A DNA stretch of 64,000 nucleotides from Oscillatoria princeps RMCB-10. Lineage in GTDB: Bacteria > Cyanobacteriota > Cyanobacteriia > Cyanobacteriales > Oscillatoriaceae. The stretch lies in NCBI GenBank assembly GCA_019359235.1, contig JAHHHT010000034.1, positions 1-64,000 on the forward strand. The letters are read 5' to 3'. The position numbers were made by a program, and so were the translations under genes. Below the pieces are notes generated by a model, which saw only the letters and a list, made by a program, of their open reading frames with translations, was not told the origin of the DNA and made no database searches. Below, one piece after another: positions 34,428-44,317 of this stretch. The first letter of the stretch is position 1; the number at the start of each line of letters is the position of its first letter.

Positions 34428-34808
34428 CTAAGACTGGCCATCCCGACGCCCCAACTCATAGACACCGCAGCCGATACAAGCAATCATACCAACACTGATC
34501 GCCCAACTGCGACCTAAACCGAGTTCTACGCCATAGTTGCACACAGCGCCTATAATGAAAAACGGGACGATGCTGAGCAGGGAAGCAAAGAAGGAGTTTT
34601 GGGCTTCGCGACCCCGGCGAGTGCGCTCAAACTCCTGAGCGGAGGTGTACAGGGAGCGCTCAGCGAAGTTAAACCAGCTTGTCAGCCGCTCGGTCACCCA
34701 CTCACCAACCGGGGAGAAGCCTAAATACAGCGACAGCGACCACAGACTGGTGCCGGCGATCGCGGTGGCGTCGGGAGCGAACTCAAAAGGAAACAATTCA
34801 GTCAGCAT
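34428..34808 (-). CDS. Small membrane protein, conserved-looking, function unknown
   Basis: 126 residues. The N-terminal half includes a hydrophobic stretch (TSLWSLSLYLGFS) and an amphipathic part (VTERLTSWFNFAERSLYTSA, then QEFERTRRGREAQ). Two clear transmembrane helices follow (FFASLLSIVPFFIIGAVCNY and SWAISVGMIACIGCGVYEL). The composition and good frame suggest a real gene. I cannot assign a family. It stands alone. Confidence 0.65.
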   Translation of the reverse strand: MLTELFPFEFAPDATAIAGTSLWSLSLYLGFSPVGEWVTERLTSWFNFAERSLYTSAQEFERTRRGREAQNSFFASLLSIVPFFIIGAVCNYGVELGLGRSWAISVGMIACIGCGVYELGRRDGQS

Positions 34809-35032
34809 GGGTTTTAGAGCCGTTGACAGCTTAAGATGCGCAATACTTCTTAACGATATTTTAGCCTTTGTGGAATTTTAACCCAAACTTAAGGCAGTTT
34901 CAGTCCAAAAGGTTTATAACTGATCGTGGGCAAGATGATTTTCCGGAACGGTTTGATTGAGCCAGTAATCCATTGCTAGCTTTCAAGACTGCATCAGAAG
35001 CTGGAAAATCGCTTCACCGCTTTCCCTCGTGC

Positions 35033-35060
35033 TTGACAGAGTGCAAAAATGGAGTATAAT
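35033..35060 (+). promoter_or_regulatory. Consensus promoter of the M23 peptidase gene
   Basis: TTGACA at 35033-35038, 16-bp spacing, TATAAT at 35055-35060, about 40 bases before the start codon. Best sigma-70-type promoter in the window. Confidence 0.8.
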
Positions 35061-35101
35061 AGGGACTTTCAACGTCATCTGGCGGTTGAGGAGTGTCAAA
35101 A

Positions 35102-35719
35102 ATGAAGCTAAATAGGTTTGGCCGTCTGCAACGTCTTCTATTGCTAGCGGGGGCAAGTCTAATCGCGCTAGTTGCCCTGGGATATCATCCCACCCCAGTC
35201 AAAGCCCAAGACAGTCAGATCAACCAGACGGCTACCGGCAGCTGGCTAGCTGCTTCCTTTCCCGTGGAAAACTTTCAAGAATACAGCTCTCCCTATGGCC
35301 CCCGAGGGGAAGGGGAGTTTCACTACGGCCTGGACATTGCCGCTCCCCAAGGAAGTTACATCCGCAACTGGTGGGCCGGTGAGGTGGTGGAAGTGATTGA
35401 CGATGACCGGTGCGGCACCGGCTTGGTGATAGCATCCGGGAAATGGGAGCACGTCTACTGCCACATGGAAGGGCAAGTCGGGCAGGCCAATGGCCGCAAT
35501 TATCTGATTGACCGCGAGGGTGGCATTATAATTTGGCAAAACGAACAGCTGAGCGCCGGCGTCCGGATTGGTCGCGTGGGCATGAGTGGCCGCACCAGTG
35601 GCCCTCACCTTCACTGGGGCCTGAGGTACGCCGAAAACTGGATCGACCCCGGCACCGTTCTGCGAGCGATGTACGGCGAACAAACTGCCGCGCTCTCCAG
35701 GCGGCTTGACGGACAGTAG
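35102..35719 (+). CDS. Exported M23 peptidase (LytM-type endopeptidase)
   Basis: 205 residues from ATG 35102, nine bases after GAGGAG; a GTG at 35093 is too close to the ribosome site. The signal peptide spans LLLLAGASLIALVALGYHPT to VKAQ. The M23 domain has its zinc ligands in HYGLDIAAP (H-x-x-x-D) and GPHLHWGLRY (H-x-H). It should cut peptidoglycan cross-links or act in cell-wall remodelling in the periplasm. It has a strong promoter of its own and no operon partners. Confidence 0.9.
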   Translation: MKLNRFGRLQRLLLLAGASLIALVALGYHPTPVKAQDSQINQTATGSWLAASFPVENFQEYSSPYGPRGEGEFHYGLDIAAPQGSYIRNWWAGEVVEVIDDDRCGTGLVIASGKWEHVYCHMEGQVGQANGRNYLIDREGGIIIWQNEQLSAGVRIGRVGMSGRTSGPHLHWGLRYAENWIDPGTVLRAMYGEQTAALSRRLDGQ

Positions 35720-35913
35720 AACTGAGGACTTTGGCAAGTCTTCGATTAAAAATCCAGGTTAGTGCCCCTGAAAAAAACCCGGATGGGGAGTGCCCAGAAA
35801 CCAGGTTTCGCCGAAGTTACCTGGTTTCTGAGGATGGCACCGGCAAGTCCCGCCCCTGCGCGTGAAACCCGCTTTCTTCGATTGGAGTGCCGGCCCACTG
35901 CTCGTTAATCCCG

Positions 35914-37890
35914 CTAGAAGTTGGATGCTGTCTGGCGTTCCGGCAGCTGGCTGCACTCGGCGACAATTTGCCGGAACTGTTCGCCCTCAATGGTTTCCCT
36001 GTCCAGGAGCAGCTCCACAAGCCGGTCGATCAGGACGCGGTTTTCGCCGATGATTCGGCGAGCTTGCTGGTAGCACTCAACGGCGAGCGCCCGAACTTGG
36101 TGGTCGATTTTGGCAGCCACCTGTTCGGAAACCTCAGAGCGAGGCGTCCAGTCGCGCCCCAAAAAGACTTCATTGCTGCCGCTTTCGAGGGCCACCGGCC
36201 CCAACTCAGACATGCCGTAGCGCGTCACCATCTCCCGCGCCAAATCCGCCACCACCCGGATGTCGTTGCTGGCACCCACCGTCACCTCGTCATGGCCAAA
36301 CACCTCTTCCTCTGCAGCCCTGCCGCCCAAGGCAATGGTAATCCTGTCTCTCAGCCAAGCCCGGCTGTAGAGGCCGCTATCCACCATCTCTTCATTAAAC
36401 ACCTGCTGGGCAAAGCCGCCGATCCCTCCGGAACGGGGAATAATGCTGACTTTATTCAGGGGGTCAGAATTTTTCAGCAACGTCATCAGCAGCGCGTGCC
36501 CCACCTCGTGGTAAGCAATCAGCCGCTTTTTCTTGCTGTCTAGCAGTGGCGTCAGAGTCAGCCCCACCGTCACCCGGTCGATGGCGTCGTCAATTTCTAG
36601 CGGGCCAATCGCCTCTTTGCGCCGGCGTGCCGTCAAAATCGCCGCTTCGTTGAGCAGGTTGGCCAAATCCGCCCCGGAAAACCCGGGAGTCCGCCGCGCT
36701 ATCGCCTCCAGCGAGACTTCTGGCGACAGCTTCTTGTTGCGAGCGTGCACCTGCAAAATCCCCAGCCGCCCGTTGTAACCGGGCAGATCCACCGTCACCT
36801 GCCGGTCGAACCGGCCCGGGCGCAGCAAGGCGGAATCCAGCACGTCCGGGCGGTTGGTGGCGGCAATAATAATGATGCCGGTGTTGCCCTCAAAACCGTC
36901 CATCTCGGTGAGGAGCTGGTTGAGCGTTTGCTCTCGCTCGTCGTTCCCGCCGCCAATCCCAACACCCCGCTGCCTTCCCACGGCGTCAATCTCGTCGATG
37001 AACACAATGCAGGGGGCGTTCTCTTTCGCTTTTTTGAACAAGTCCCGCACCCGCGAGGCTCCCACGCCCACGAACATCTCCACGAATTCCGACCCCGAGA
37101 TGCTGAAGAAGGGCACGCCGGCCTCACCGGCAATCGCTTTGGCCAGCAGGGTCTTGCCGGTTCCCGGCGGGCCCACCAGCAGCACCCCCTTGGGAATCTT
37201 GGCACCAACCGCTGTGAAGCGTTCCGGCTTTTTCAAGAAGGTGACGACTTCCTGGAGCTCTTCTTTGGCCTCTTCAATGCCGGCCACATCGTTGAACAGG
37301 ACGCCGGTTTTGGCCTCCATCTGGAAGCGGGCTCGCGATTTGCCAAAGTTCATCGCTTGGCTGCCGGCTTGGCTAGACCGGCGCAAGATCATCGTCAGCC
37401 CCCCAATCAGCAGCACAATCAGCAGTAAATTCGCCACCAGCCCCACGGCGGCGCTGCGGTCAGCCGTCGGCTGGATATCCAGTTTAACCTCCTCTTCCCC
37501 CCCTCGGTTTTTTTGACCGATGGCTCGGTACACTTCGGGGTATTTGTCAAACAGAGACACCTCATACTCGGTTTGACCGGGCTCCTTTAACTTGACTCTG
37601 GCCACTTGCTGCGCTGGGTCAATCTCAACCTTGTAGACTTCACCGGCATCTATTTTCTGCAGCAGCTGGCTGTAGCTCATGCTTTTGCGCTCTGCCGCTC
37701 CCAGTGCCGGCACCGGCAGCAGCAGCCCCTGCAGCACCAGCCAGCCCGCAGCGAGATAGCCCAGGCACAGTGCCTGTTTCGAGCGCCTTTTTGAGCGCGG
37801 CTCAACAGTTCCCAGAGGCTCGCGCCTCCCCTGATTGGCCTCAGATCCCCTGTGCTGCCCCATCAGTGCTTTCATCCAGAAACCTTTCAT
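35914..37890 (-). CDS. ftsH: ATP-dependent zinc metalloprotease FtsH
   Basis: 658 residues. An N-terminal membrane segment ([20 protein letters not shown]) and a second one ([20 protein letters not shown]) flank a small lumenal/periplasmic domain. The AAA+ part has [37 protein letters not shown] and RPGRFDRQV. The zinc site is HEVGHAL. FtsH degrades damaged membrane proteins; cyanobacterial paralogues repair photosystem II (D1). The basic N-terminal extension of ~35 residues ([14 protein letters not shown]) is longer than in FtsH2/FtsH3. Which paralogue it represents cannot be fixed by eye. Confidence 0.96.
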   Translation of the reverse strand: MKGFWMKALMGQHRGSEANQGRREPLGTVEPRSKRRSKQALCLGYLAAGWLVLQGLLLPVPALGAAERKSMSYSQLLQKIDAGEVYKVEIDPAQQVARVKLKEPGQTEYEVSLFDKYPEVYRAIGQKNRGGEEEVKLDIQPTADRSAAVGLVANLLLIVLLIGGLTMILRRSSQAGSQAMNFGKSRARFQMEAKTGVLFNDVAGIEEAKEELQEVVTFLKKPERFTAVGAKIPKGVLLVGPPGTGKTLLAKAIAGEAGVPFFSISGSEFVEMFVGVGASRVRDLFKKAKENAPCIVFIDEIDAVGRQRGVGIGGGNDEREQTLNQLLTEMDGFEGNTGIIIIAATNRPDVLDSALLRPGRFDRQVTVDLPGYNGRLGILQVHARNKKLSPEVSLEAIARRTPGFSGADLANLLNEAAILTARRRKEAIGPLEIDDAIDRVTVGLTLTPLLDSKKKRLIAYHEVGHALLMTLLKNSDPLNKVSIIPRSGGIGGFAQQVFNEEMVDSGLYSRAWLRDRITIALGGRAAEEEVFGHDEVTVGASNDIRVVADLAREMVTRYGMSELGPVALESGSNEVFLGRDWTPRSEVSEQVAAKIDHQVRALAVECYQQARRIIGENRVLIDRLVELLLDRETIEGEQFRQIVAECSQLPERQTASNF

Positions 37891-38248
37891 CTCGCCTTGC
37901 CTTCTGCCTGCTGTCTTGTCCCACTCCTGCGCCGTAGCTTGTGGGCCAATTCCCCACCGGCAGGATTTGAGAACCTTTCCAACCCTAGTCTAACTTTCCC
38001 GATTCTCGCCCAGCGCGGTCGTGGCCAGTAACCTGGGCTGCCAAAAGCTGCCGGTTTTTATTTCGAGCAAGCCCACATCACTGAGAGCGTAGAAACCGGG
38101 TTTCTAGAAGAAACCCGGTTTCTGGCCCTTCTTTCCTTGACAGGGCATCCTTTCTTAAGCTAGATTAAATGCAGTCGGAATGACTTCGGTTTTTAACAAA
38201 AATTTAAGCAGTGCCCTCGCACTCAGCTCTTGCAGGAGAATCAATTTT
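37891..38248. other. Divergent spacer between ftsH and reductase gene
   Basis: 358 bases, no gene. It carries the palindrome AGAAACCGGGTTTCTAGAAG and its mirror at 38091-38123. A CAGGAG ribosome site at 38232-38237 serves ATG 38249. Confidence 0.6.
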
Positions 38249-38791
38249 ATGGTAAAGATAGTTGGAATTGCAGGCAGTTTGCGGTCTGGCTCCTACAGCA
38301 TGCTGGCATTGCGCCAAGCGGCGCGGCGGGTGGAAGCGCTCGGTGCGGAGGTGGAAATACTGGATTTGCGAGAAATGAGATTGCCGTTTTGCACCGGCGA
38401 CAAGGAATATCCGGACTTTCCAGATGTCGAGCGGTTGCGCACAGCGGTGAAAGAAGCGGACGGGCTGATATTGGCCACCCCAGAGTACCACGGCAGCGTC
38501 AGCGGCGTCCTGAAAAACGCCCTGGACTTGATGAGTTTTGACGAGCTGAGCGGGAAAGTTGCCGGTTTGATCAGCGTTTTAGGCGGACAGTCCAACAGCA
38601 ACGCCCTCAACGATTTGCGGGTTATTATGCGCTGGGTGCACGCCTGGGTGATCCCCGAACAAATCGGCATCGGACAAGCGTGGCAGGCATTTGGCCCTGA
38701 GGGCAAGATTTTGGATGAGAAACTGTCGCAGCGCTTCGACAAATTCGCCCAGAGTTTGGTGGACAGCACTCGCAAAATCCGAGGCGTGTAA
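38249..38791 (+). CDS. NADPH-dependent FMN reductase family protein
   Basis: 180 residues from ATG 38249 (MVKIVGIAGSLRSGSYSMLA), with CAGGAGAA upstream. The flavodoxin-like FMN-binding loop is GSLRSGSYS, followed by LATPEYHGSVSGVLKNALDL and ISVLGGQSNSNAL. This is the NADPH:FMN/quinone/azo reductase family (ArsH/ChrR-like). It could supply reduced flavin to the halogenase-like enzyme 4-6 kb away, but it is on the opposite strand and this link is speculative. Otherwise it may defend against quinones or metals. Confidence 0.88.
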   Translation: MVKIVGIAGSLRSGSYSMLALRQAARRVEALGAEVEILDLREMRLPFCTGDKEYPDFPDVERLRTAVKEADGLILATPEYHGSVSGVLKNALDLMSFDELSGKVAGLISVLGGQSNSNALNDLRVIMRWVHAWVIPEQIGIGQAWQAFGPEGKILDEKLSQRFDKFAQSLVDSTRKIRGV

Positions 38792-39020
38792 CGCTTCCCC
38801 TCGTTCCCAGGCAGAGCCTGGGAACGCCCGCACTCGGAAGTTCCCGCCTCCTTTGCCTTCGCTGACGACCAAGACATGCTGAAGCAGGGTGGGTCAGCTA
38901 TTGGGAAATCTCTCACCCTAAACCGCACACTCCTAGCGCAGACGCACCCTATAACTGTCAACTTTGCTAAGTCGAACCCAAATCTGGGACGTTCGATGTG
39001 ATATAAGGGAATGACTTCAA

Positions 39021-39371
39021 TCAATCCAGCGTCACAAAAATAGACCTGCGTGGCCGATTGTTTACTGTTCGAGTTTTATGGCCCCGTCCAGTTGTATCTT
39101 CAACTAGAAGAATATCTCCCCCCTGAAAGCGGCGCTTTTCTCCGCTGGCCACCTCAATCTCAACCTGCCCGTCCAATAAAATAATGAATTGTCTTTGCGG
39201 TGCCGTATGCCAATCGTAATCGTAGTACGCATCGTTTTCTCGGAAGATAATACTCGTTACCGGATAGCGCTGCGATAACTTGCCTATTTGACCCGCATCT
39301 TCTAGTTCTATTTCAATGTATTCAAAATGAGACTCTCCATCTGAGCCGGTATAAACACGAGTAATCAGCAT
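39021..39371 (-). CDS. Small cupin-domain protein
   Basis: 116 residues, a single cupin barrel. The conserved stretches are WHTAPQRQFIILLDGQVEIE, then GEKRRFQGGDILLVEDTTGR and GHKTRTV. Metal ligands typical of cupins are only partly kept (H in DWHTAP; Q where a second H is usual; H in GRGHKT). It is last in the minus-strand run that starts with the sugar-phosphate cyclase, separated from the antiporter gene by 280 bases. Cupins can be isomerases, dioxygenases or binding proteins; here it may finish or bind the cluster product. Confidence 0.75.
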   Translation of the reverse strand: MLITRVYTGSDGESHFEYIEIELEDAGQIGKLSQRYPVTSIIFRENDAYYDYDWHTAPQRQFIILLDGQVEIEVASGEKRRFQGGDILLVEDTTGRGHKTRTVNNRPRRSIFVTLD

Positions 39372-39651
39372 AATTTCAGTAATTTGATGCAGCGATGGTT
39401 CGGTGAAGCGGGAGTGCTGAACAAGTAATTATTTCGGCCTTTTATCTCGCGCTCCAGGGCGAGTTCCATAAGATCGCCTCATTACTTATGCAGGACTACC
39501 ATTTAAAGAATTAATCTACATTTGTAGGGCGCAAACATGAGAGGATTCTCATTTAACTTATATTCTCAGATGTATCAGTTTTATAAGCCTTGCGGGCACT
39601 GGCTTTCCTCAAATCAAAAGCCTGCTGTTACAGTGCCCACTTAGACCCCTC

Positions 39652-40926
39652 TCAATAATTGCTGTCCGGCAATAAGAGAGCAACCAGGGGCGATGCCATT
39701 AAGGTAGTAACGATTGCCATTATTACCATAATAGTAAATAGGGTCGGCGTAATAACGCCTTGCTCTAATCCGATATTGAGGATGATTAATTCCATCAAGC
39801 CCCGCGAGTTCATCAGTGCGCCGATAGTTGCCGACTCGCGCCAATTTTCCCCCGCCCACCGGGCTGCCAGCATGCAAGCCAAGCCTTTCCCGAGAATAGC
39901 AATTGCCACGATAACTGCTGTAATCGCCCACAATTGTGGCGTATTGACTAGCCCGATCTGCGTATTCAATCCGGAGAAAACGAAAAATACCGGCAGCAAC
40001 AGGGAAATAGTGAGAGACTCAATTTTTTCGCGAATTCCATCGACAAACTCGCCGCGCGGCATCGCCGTCCCCAAGATAAACGCGCCGAATACTGCGTAAA
40101 TGCCTATAGCATCAGTAAACCACGCGCACAGCATCAAAACCATCAAGACTAAGATCAGGGTTTGTACCGTCACGCCGTCATCGCGCTTGGTCAGGTGAGT
40201 GAAGACAGTCAGTGCCGGTCGCCCGACGAATATCACAAACAGCAAGTAGCCAATTCCACCCCCAATCGCCAAGGCTGCAATACTGCCTGAATTGTGAATG
40301 CTCGCCAGAACAATTGCCAGCAAACACCAGGCACTGGCATCGTCTATACTTCCAGCCGCCAGCGCCAGAGTTCCGAAGGTGGTTTTGGCGATGTCGCGTT
40401 CGTAGAGCATCCGCGCTAGCATGGGAAAGGCAGTAATTGACATGGACGCGCCCAGATAAAGCGCTGCAGCCCACGGTTTAACTCCTGGTGTGAATAGTTC
40501 CCCTTTGTCGTATAATAATACAGCGGCGATCGCCCCCAGCGTGAAGGGCGCTAAAATGCCTGCGGACGAGACTAGCACGGCACTTTTTAGCCGCTTCTTT
40601 ATTAGGTCGGTATTAAATTCGAGGCCGATTAAAAACATATAAATCACCAGCCCGATTTGACTGATGGCAAATAAAATCGACATGGAGGGGTGGGGAATTT
40701 TGGTGGCAGCATCGAGTGCGATAGGAGCCTTTGGAAACAGCCACTGTTGCCAATCTTGCGCGAGCAGGCCCAACATTGAAGGCCCCAACATCACGCCAGC
40801 AATCATTTCGCACACAACATCGGTTTGCCCCAGATAGCGCCGACCAATAATCGTTACGACCCGACAAGTAGCCAAAATGACTGTCAGTTGCAGCAATAGC
40901 TTAAGAACTAGCTCAAAGTTGGACAT
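39652..40926 (-). CDS. Cation/H+ antiporter (CPA2, NapA/KefB-like)
   Basis: 424 residues from ATG 40926; a longer frame reaching into the MFS gene is rejected. Twelve or so membrane helices: LVLKLLLQLTVILATCRVV, GVMLGPSMLGLLAQDWQQW, ISQIGLVIYMFLIGLEFNTD (the L-x-G-x-E-x-x motif) and GSIDDASAWCLLAIVLAS with the paired acidic residues DD that bind cation/proton. No RCK domain follows. Starts 26 bases after the MFS gene and is probably in its operon. Antiporters of this family occur in several antibiotic clusters, where they aid export or self-protection; here that is inference. Confidence 0.9.
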   Translation of the reverse strand: MSNFELVLKLLLQLTVILATCRVVTIIGRRYLGQTDVVCEMIAGVMLGPSMLGLLAQDWQQWLFPKAPIALDAATKIPHPSMSILFAISQIGLVIYMFLIGLEFNTDLIKKRLKSAVLVSSAGILAPFTLGAIAAVLLYDKGELFTPGVKPWAAALYLGASMSITAFPMLARMLYERDIAKTTFGTLALAAGSIDDASAWCLLAIVLASIHNSGSIAALAIGGGIGYLLFVIFVGRPALTVFTHLTKRDDGVTVQTLILVLMVLMLCAWFTDAIGIYAVFGAFILGTAMPRGEFVDGIREKIESLTISLLLPVFFVFSGLNTQIGLVNTPQLWAITAVIVAIAILGKGLACMLAARWAGENWRESATIGALMNSRGLMELIILNIGLEQGVITPTLFTIMVIMAIVTTLMASPLVALLLPDSNY

Positions 40927-40952
40927 ATTTGTGTGGCTTGCCTTGTTTTGGG

Positions 40953-42164
40953 TTATAATTCTATTGTTTGTCGCGTCCCTTTGAGGAAAGTTGTAAAGGC
41001 AATCCCCAACATTAATATAGCTAACGTGCAGACCCCACTCCACTGCCAGTAACTCCAGCCGTAAGCACCCAGGAAGGCTCCCAAAGCGCCACCTACAAAG
41101 TAGAAGGTGATGAAGAGTGCATTTAGCCGGCTGTGAAACTCCAACGGCAAATTATAAATGCGGGCTTGGTTTGAAACCAGTGTCGTTTGCACGCCCAAAT
41201 CTAGTAAGATAACTCCGGCTATCAATCCAGAAATCTGATGTCCGAAGCACCAAAACACTAGGAATGCCAGCGTGGTTGTGGCCAGTCCCAATCCAACAGT
41301 TCGTTTCGGGCTTGTTTTGTCTGCCAACTTACCCACGAAATTTGCTGCCGCGATGCCCGCCACACCGACCAATCCAAACAAGCCCGCGACTTCACTGCCG
41401 TACTGGTAAGGAGGCTGCGTCAGCAAAAAGGCGAGTGTACTCCAAAAAGCGCTGAAGGCACCAAATGACATGGCTCCAATCAGTGACGTTTCACGCAGTA
41501 CGGATTGCACGCGAATGATCTGAAGCAACGATGCCATTAAGCGAGGATAGGACATTCGCAGGGATGGATGACTCTTAGGGATGGTCTTTACAATTGCCAC
41601 TGTTAGAAGAATCATCAGTCCGCTTGCTAGCCAGTAGATTGCCTGCCAGCCTAGACTCGCTCCAACGAAGCCACTGACGGTTCGAGCTAGAAGAATCCCT
41701 ACCAGCAAACCACTCATCACACTGCCTACGACCCTGCCTCGCTCCTGGGGTTTTGCTAAATTGGCAGCAAATGGAACAATGAGTTGAGGCGTAATTGTGG
41801 TGATGCCGAGCACCAAACTTGCACCCCCTAGCCAAGTGAGATTAGGTGAGATTGCAACCGCTGCTAATGCGATCGCCGTTAGCCCCAACATGGTTATAAT
41901 CAATCGCCGTCGTTCTAGCAAATCACCCAACGGTACGAGGAGGAAAATTCCTATGGCATAACCAATCTGAGTCAGCGTAGGAATTAAGCCAGTTGCGTGT
42001 GCGGGGGCGTGAAAACTTTGGGCAATCGTCGCTAACAGGGGTTGGTTGTAATAGACATTAGCAGCGGCGGCTCCACTGGTAATTGCCATCATCCAGATGG
42101 TATGAGGTTGCAAAGAGGAGTGAGCTATCTCAGTTGCGTCAAATTCCGGGCGCTCTTGATTCAT
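40953..42164 (-). CDS. MFS transporter (drug/H+ exporter type)
   Basis: 403 residues, 12 transmembrane helices. Motifs: AAANVYYNQPLLATIAQSF (near-invariant VYYNQP of this subgroup), LVPLGDLLERRRLI (G-D-x-x-x-R-R-R loop), RGRVVGSVMSGLLVGILLAR, and GLVGVAGIAAANFVGKLADK repeating the loop in the second half. Likely exports a small molecule in exchange for protons. Its start is 28 bases from the stop of the halogenase-like gene, so the two are co-transcribed. Probable exporter of the cluster product. Confidence 0.88.
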   Translation of the reverse strand: MNQERPEFDATEIAHSSLQPHTIWMMAITSGAAAANVYYNQPLLATIAQSFHAPAHATGLIPTLTQIGYAIGIFLLVPLGDLLERRRLIITMLGLTAIALAAVAISPNLTWLGGASLVLGITTITPQLIVPFAANLAKPQERGRVVGSVMSGLLVGILLARTVSGFVGASLGWQAIYWLASGLMILLTVAIVKTIPKSHPSLRMSYPRLMASLLQIIRVQSVLRETSLIGAMSFGAFSAFWSTLAFLLTQPPYQYGSEVAGLFGLVGVAGIAAANFVGKLADKTSPKRTVGLGLATTTLAFLVFWCFGHQISGLIAGVILLDLGVQTTLVSNQARIYNLPLEFHSRLNALFITFYFVGGALGAFLGAYGWSYWQWSGVCTLAILMLGIAFTTFLKGTRQTIEL

Positions 42165-42192
42165 CAGTGGCCTTCAGATAAAAGTCTAGTGT

Positions 42193-43938
42193 TTAGGATT
42201 TTTTGACTAAATCCCCGGTTTTAGCTAAAATTGGTTCAGGAATTTGGAAATAACTGTGTAGCGTTTCCATAACTCGACGCAAATCGCGAGGCTTTGATTC
42301 GGGCTTAAACAATCCTTCCCGCTCCCAATTGTCAGGTTCTAAACTAATAGCACAGGCATTTATCCACAGTGGGGTTGGCAATTTCGCTCGCATTTTTGGC
42401 ATGGTATCAGCCACGGCCAATAGGAATATCGCTTGAGCCAATTCTTCACAAATTTCTAGACAAGTCAGCCCATCCTGCATTAGCGATTCCTCACTTTTGT
42501 TCAAGGTGAGATTCAGCGATCGCACCTCTATTAAAAAAGGGAGCTTCCAATAATCTATAAACTCAAACGAAACTTGGCGCGTGGACTTAGCTGCCCAATC
42601 CAAAAATAACTGCTCCATCCGAAAGCTCAGTTGTGAAAACCGCTCCCAAATCAAACTATTCTGAAGCCGGTCAATTCCATCTATGCCTAAAGATCCATAG
42701 TTTAGGAACAAGCCGACATTCATTGATAATAATGACGCTACATGCCAGATGTATTTGGCCGCCATTACAGTTGGATTGGCGAAACAAAAATAAAAATTGT
42801 GAAGCTTGTCACTCGCCCCATCAGATGTTTTTAAGTAAGAGCGATTAGCCTTGTCTACTGTTTCCTGACTCATCTTGCCTTCAAAGTCAAGCTCAATCAA
42901 ATGGGTGAGTGAGGTATTGGCGTAAGCAATTAAATCCATACCAGGGGAAAACAAAGGATCGGGAAATGTAGCAGCTTCACCTGTACAACCCCAGCGATTA
43001 ATAGAGAATACCTGAGCAGATGAATAGCTGTACTTTGGCATCTTCTTAAAATCTTCCGGCTGTTTTCCTTTTAGGTGTAATGCCAACATGGGTTCGTGTT
43101 TTTCTAACCATTGGTATGCCAGTTCGTAGGTATGATATCCTTTAAACGGATGAACTTCCTCGTTGGTGACAATCCCAATACTGGTGTGTCCCGAAGCTAG
43201 GGCAATTAGCCAGATCCAGTATCCTTTTCCACACAAATGATTTGTGGAGTAATAACGGATATTGTTAGGAACGCGCTCGTGCCACTGCGTCTGACTACTC
43301 GGTACTAGGCTACTTACGTCAACGATTTCACCTATGCGAAACCACACAGCACTAAATCTTTGATCATTTGGTTCCGCTAAACCCAGCTTTTTTTGAAGAA
43401 ACCGGCGGCGTCCCATAGCGTCAATTACCCAATGAGCTTTACAGGTATTGATTTCTTTATTATCTCCCTGGCTGTAAAAAATTGCATGCTCTTTAGGATT
43501 ATCTGAGAGCTGGACATCTCGGACAAAACAGTTTTCGATCAGTTCTACACCGCTCTCCACATTCAACTTTCGCAAATCGTTTTCCAACCTACCCCGATCT
43601 ATTTGATAAGTGTTCCGCAGGGGATCGAATTCTGACAGCCCAATTTCCGAACGTTCGTGAAATTGACCTTGTGAGTTCCCTAAAAAATATCGAAGGCCGA
43701 GTTTAATTAAATGATTATTTTCCAAATAATCTTTTAGCTGGAGAACGCTATCCAAATAGTAAGCTGCTCGGTAAAGCGTTGACTCTCCAACTTTGAAGGT
43801 TGCCTCTGGCAGTGGAGCCACCAGTCGGTCAAACAATACAATTGAAATGTCAGGCATTTTTAGCTTTAACTGTCGCGCTAGAGTCAATCCCGCTACACCT
43901 GCCCCACAAATGGCCACATCATATGTATTTGGTCTCAT
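42193..43938 (-). CDS. Flavin-dependent halogenase-like monooxygenase
   Basis: 581 residues from ATG 43938, after GGCAGGAT. FAD-binding GAGVAGL is at 12-18 and KVGES at 49-53, with a lysine in LIKLGLRYF (K79), the position of the halogenase catalytic Lys. GYWIWLIAL (about 239-247) corresponds to the halogenase W-x-W-x-I-P box with Pro replaced by Ala. GEAATFPDPLFSPGMDLIAY is the second FAD motif. The family includes tryptophan/phenol halogenases and related non-halogenating oxygenases. The extended C-terminal helical region (~200 residues) is specific. It would use free FADH2 from a separate reductase. Halogenation versus oxygenation cannot be decided by eye. Confidence 0.75.
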   Translation of the reverse strand: MRPNTYDVAICGAGVAGLTLARQLKLKMPDISIVLFDRLVAPLPEATFKVGESTLYRAAYYLDSVLQLKDYLENNHLIKLGLRYFLGNSQGQFHERSEIGLSEFDPLRNTYQIDRGRLENDLRKLNVESGVELIENCFVRDVQLSDNPKEHAIFYSQGDNKEINTCKAHWVIDAMGRRRFLQKKLGLAEPNDQRFSAVWFRIGEIVDVSSLVPSSQTQWHERVPNNIRYYSTNHLCGKGYWIWLIALASGHTSIGIVTNEEVHPFKGYHTYELAYQWLEKHEPMLALHLKGKQPEDFKKMPKYSYSSAQVFSINRWGCTGEAATFPDPLFSPGMDLIAYANTSLTHLIELDFEGKMSQETVDKANRSYLKTSDGASDKLHNFYFCFANPTVMAAKYIWHVASLLSMNVGLFLNYGSLGIDGIDRLQNSLIWERFSQLSFRMEQLFLDWAAKSTRQVSFEFIDYWKLPFLIEVRSLNLTLNKSEESLMQDGLTCLEICEELAQAIFLLAVADTMPKMRAKLPTPLWINACAISLEPDNWEREGLFKPESKPRDLRRVMETLHSYFQIPEPILAKTGDLVKKS

Positions 43939-44317
43939 ATCCTGCCCTCTTTTGTTTTTTTTGCAAAGTTTAAACAAATTATTCTCACACTTCAATGTTA
44001 CCATACGGTGCAAAAAAGTTCCAGATTACACTCATATATTTCAAGGCTCCTGATTGGGCTCTAAAAAAAATTGATCGCAAGGGAACAAGCTATTTGAGTA
44101 AACGATAGCGGCTCTGCCGCCCTCTTATTCTAAGACCCTCCTTTTTGCAGCTATAACTGCTTGGGTTTGAGGTGAAAATTATGCGGAAATGGCCCCAGGG
44201 GCTGTCGCCTAAACACTAGGTAAGGCAAGGGTTTTCATCTGGAATCATACTGAAAATAGTGTGGGGGAAGTGGTAGAACCACGATAGCTACGCTGGCAGG
44301 CGCAACATTCAACGCTT
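43939..44317. other. Intergenic region inside the cluster
   Basis: 379 bases between the dioxygenase and halogenase-like genes. No gene. AT-rich start, then GCGGCTCTGCCGCC (about 44108-44121) as a possible hairpin. Could contain a second promoter for the downstream half of the cluster. Confidence 0.4.

Noticed and set aside
36745-37428. Long plus-strand frames opposite ftsH
   Set aside because: Shadows of the FtsH AAA+ domain.
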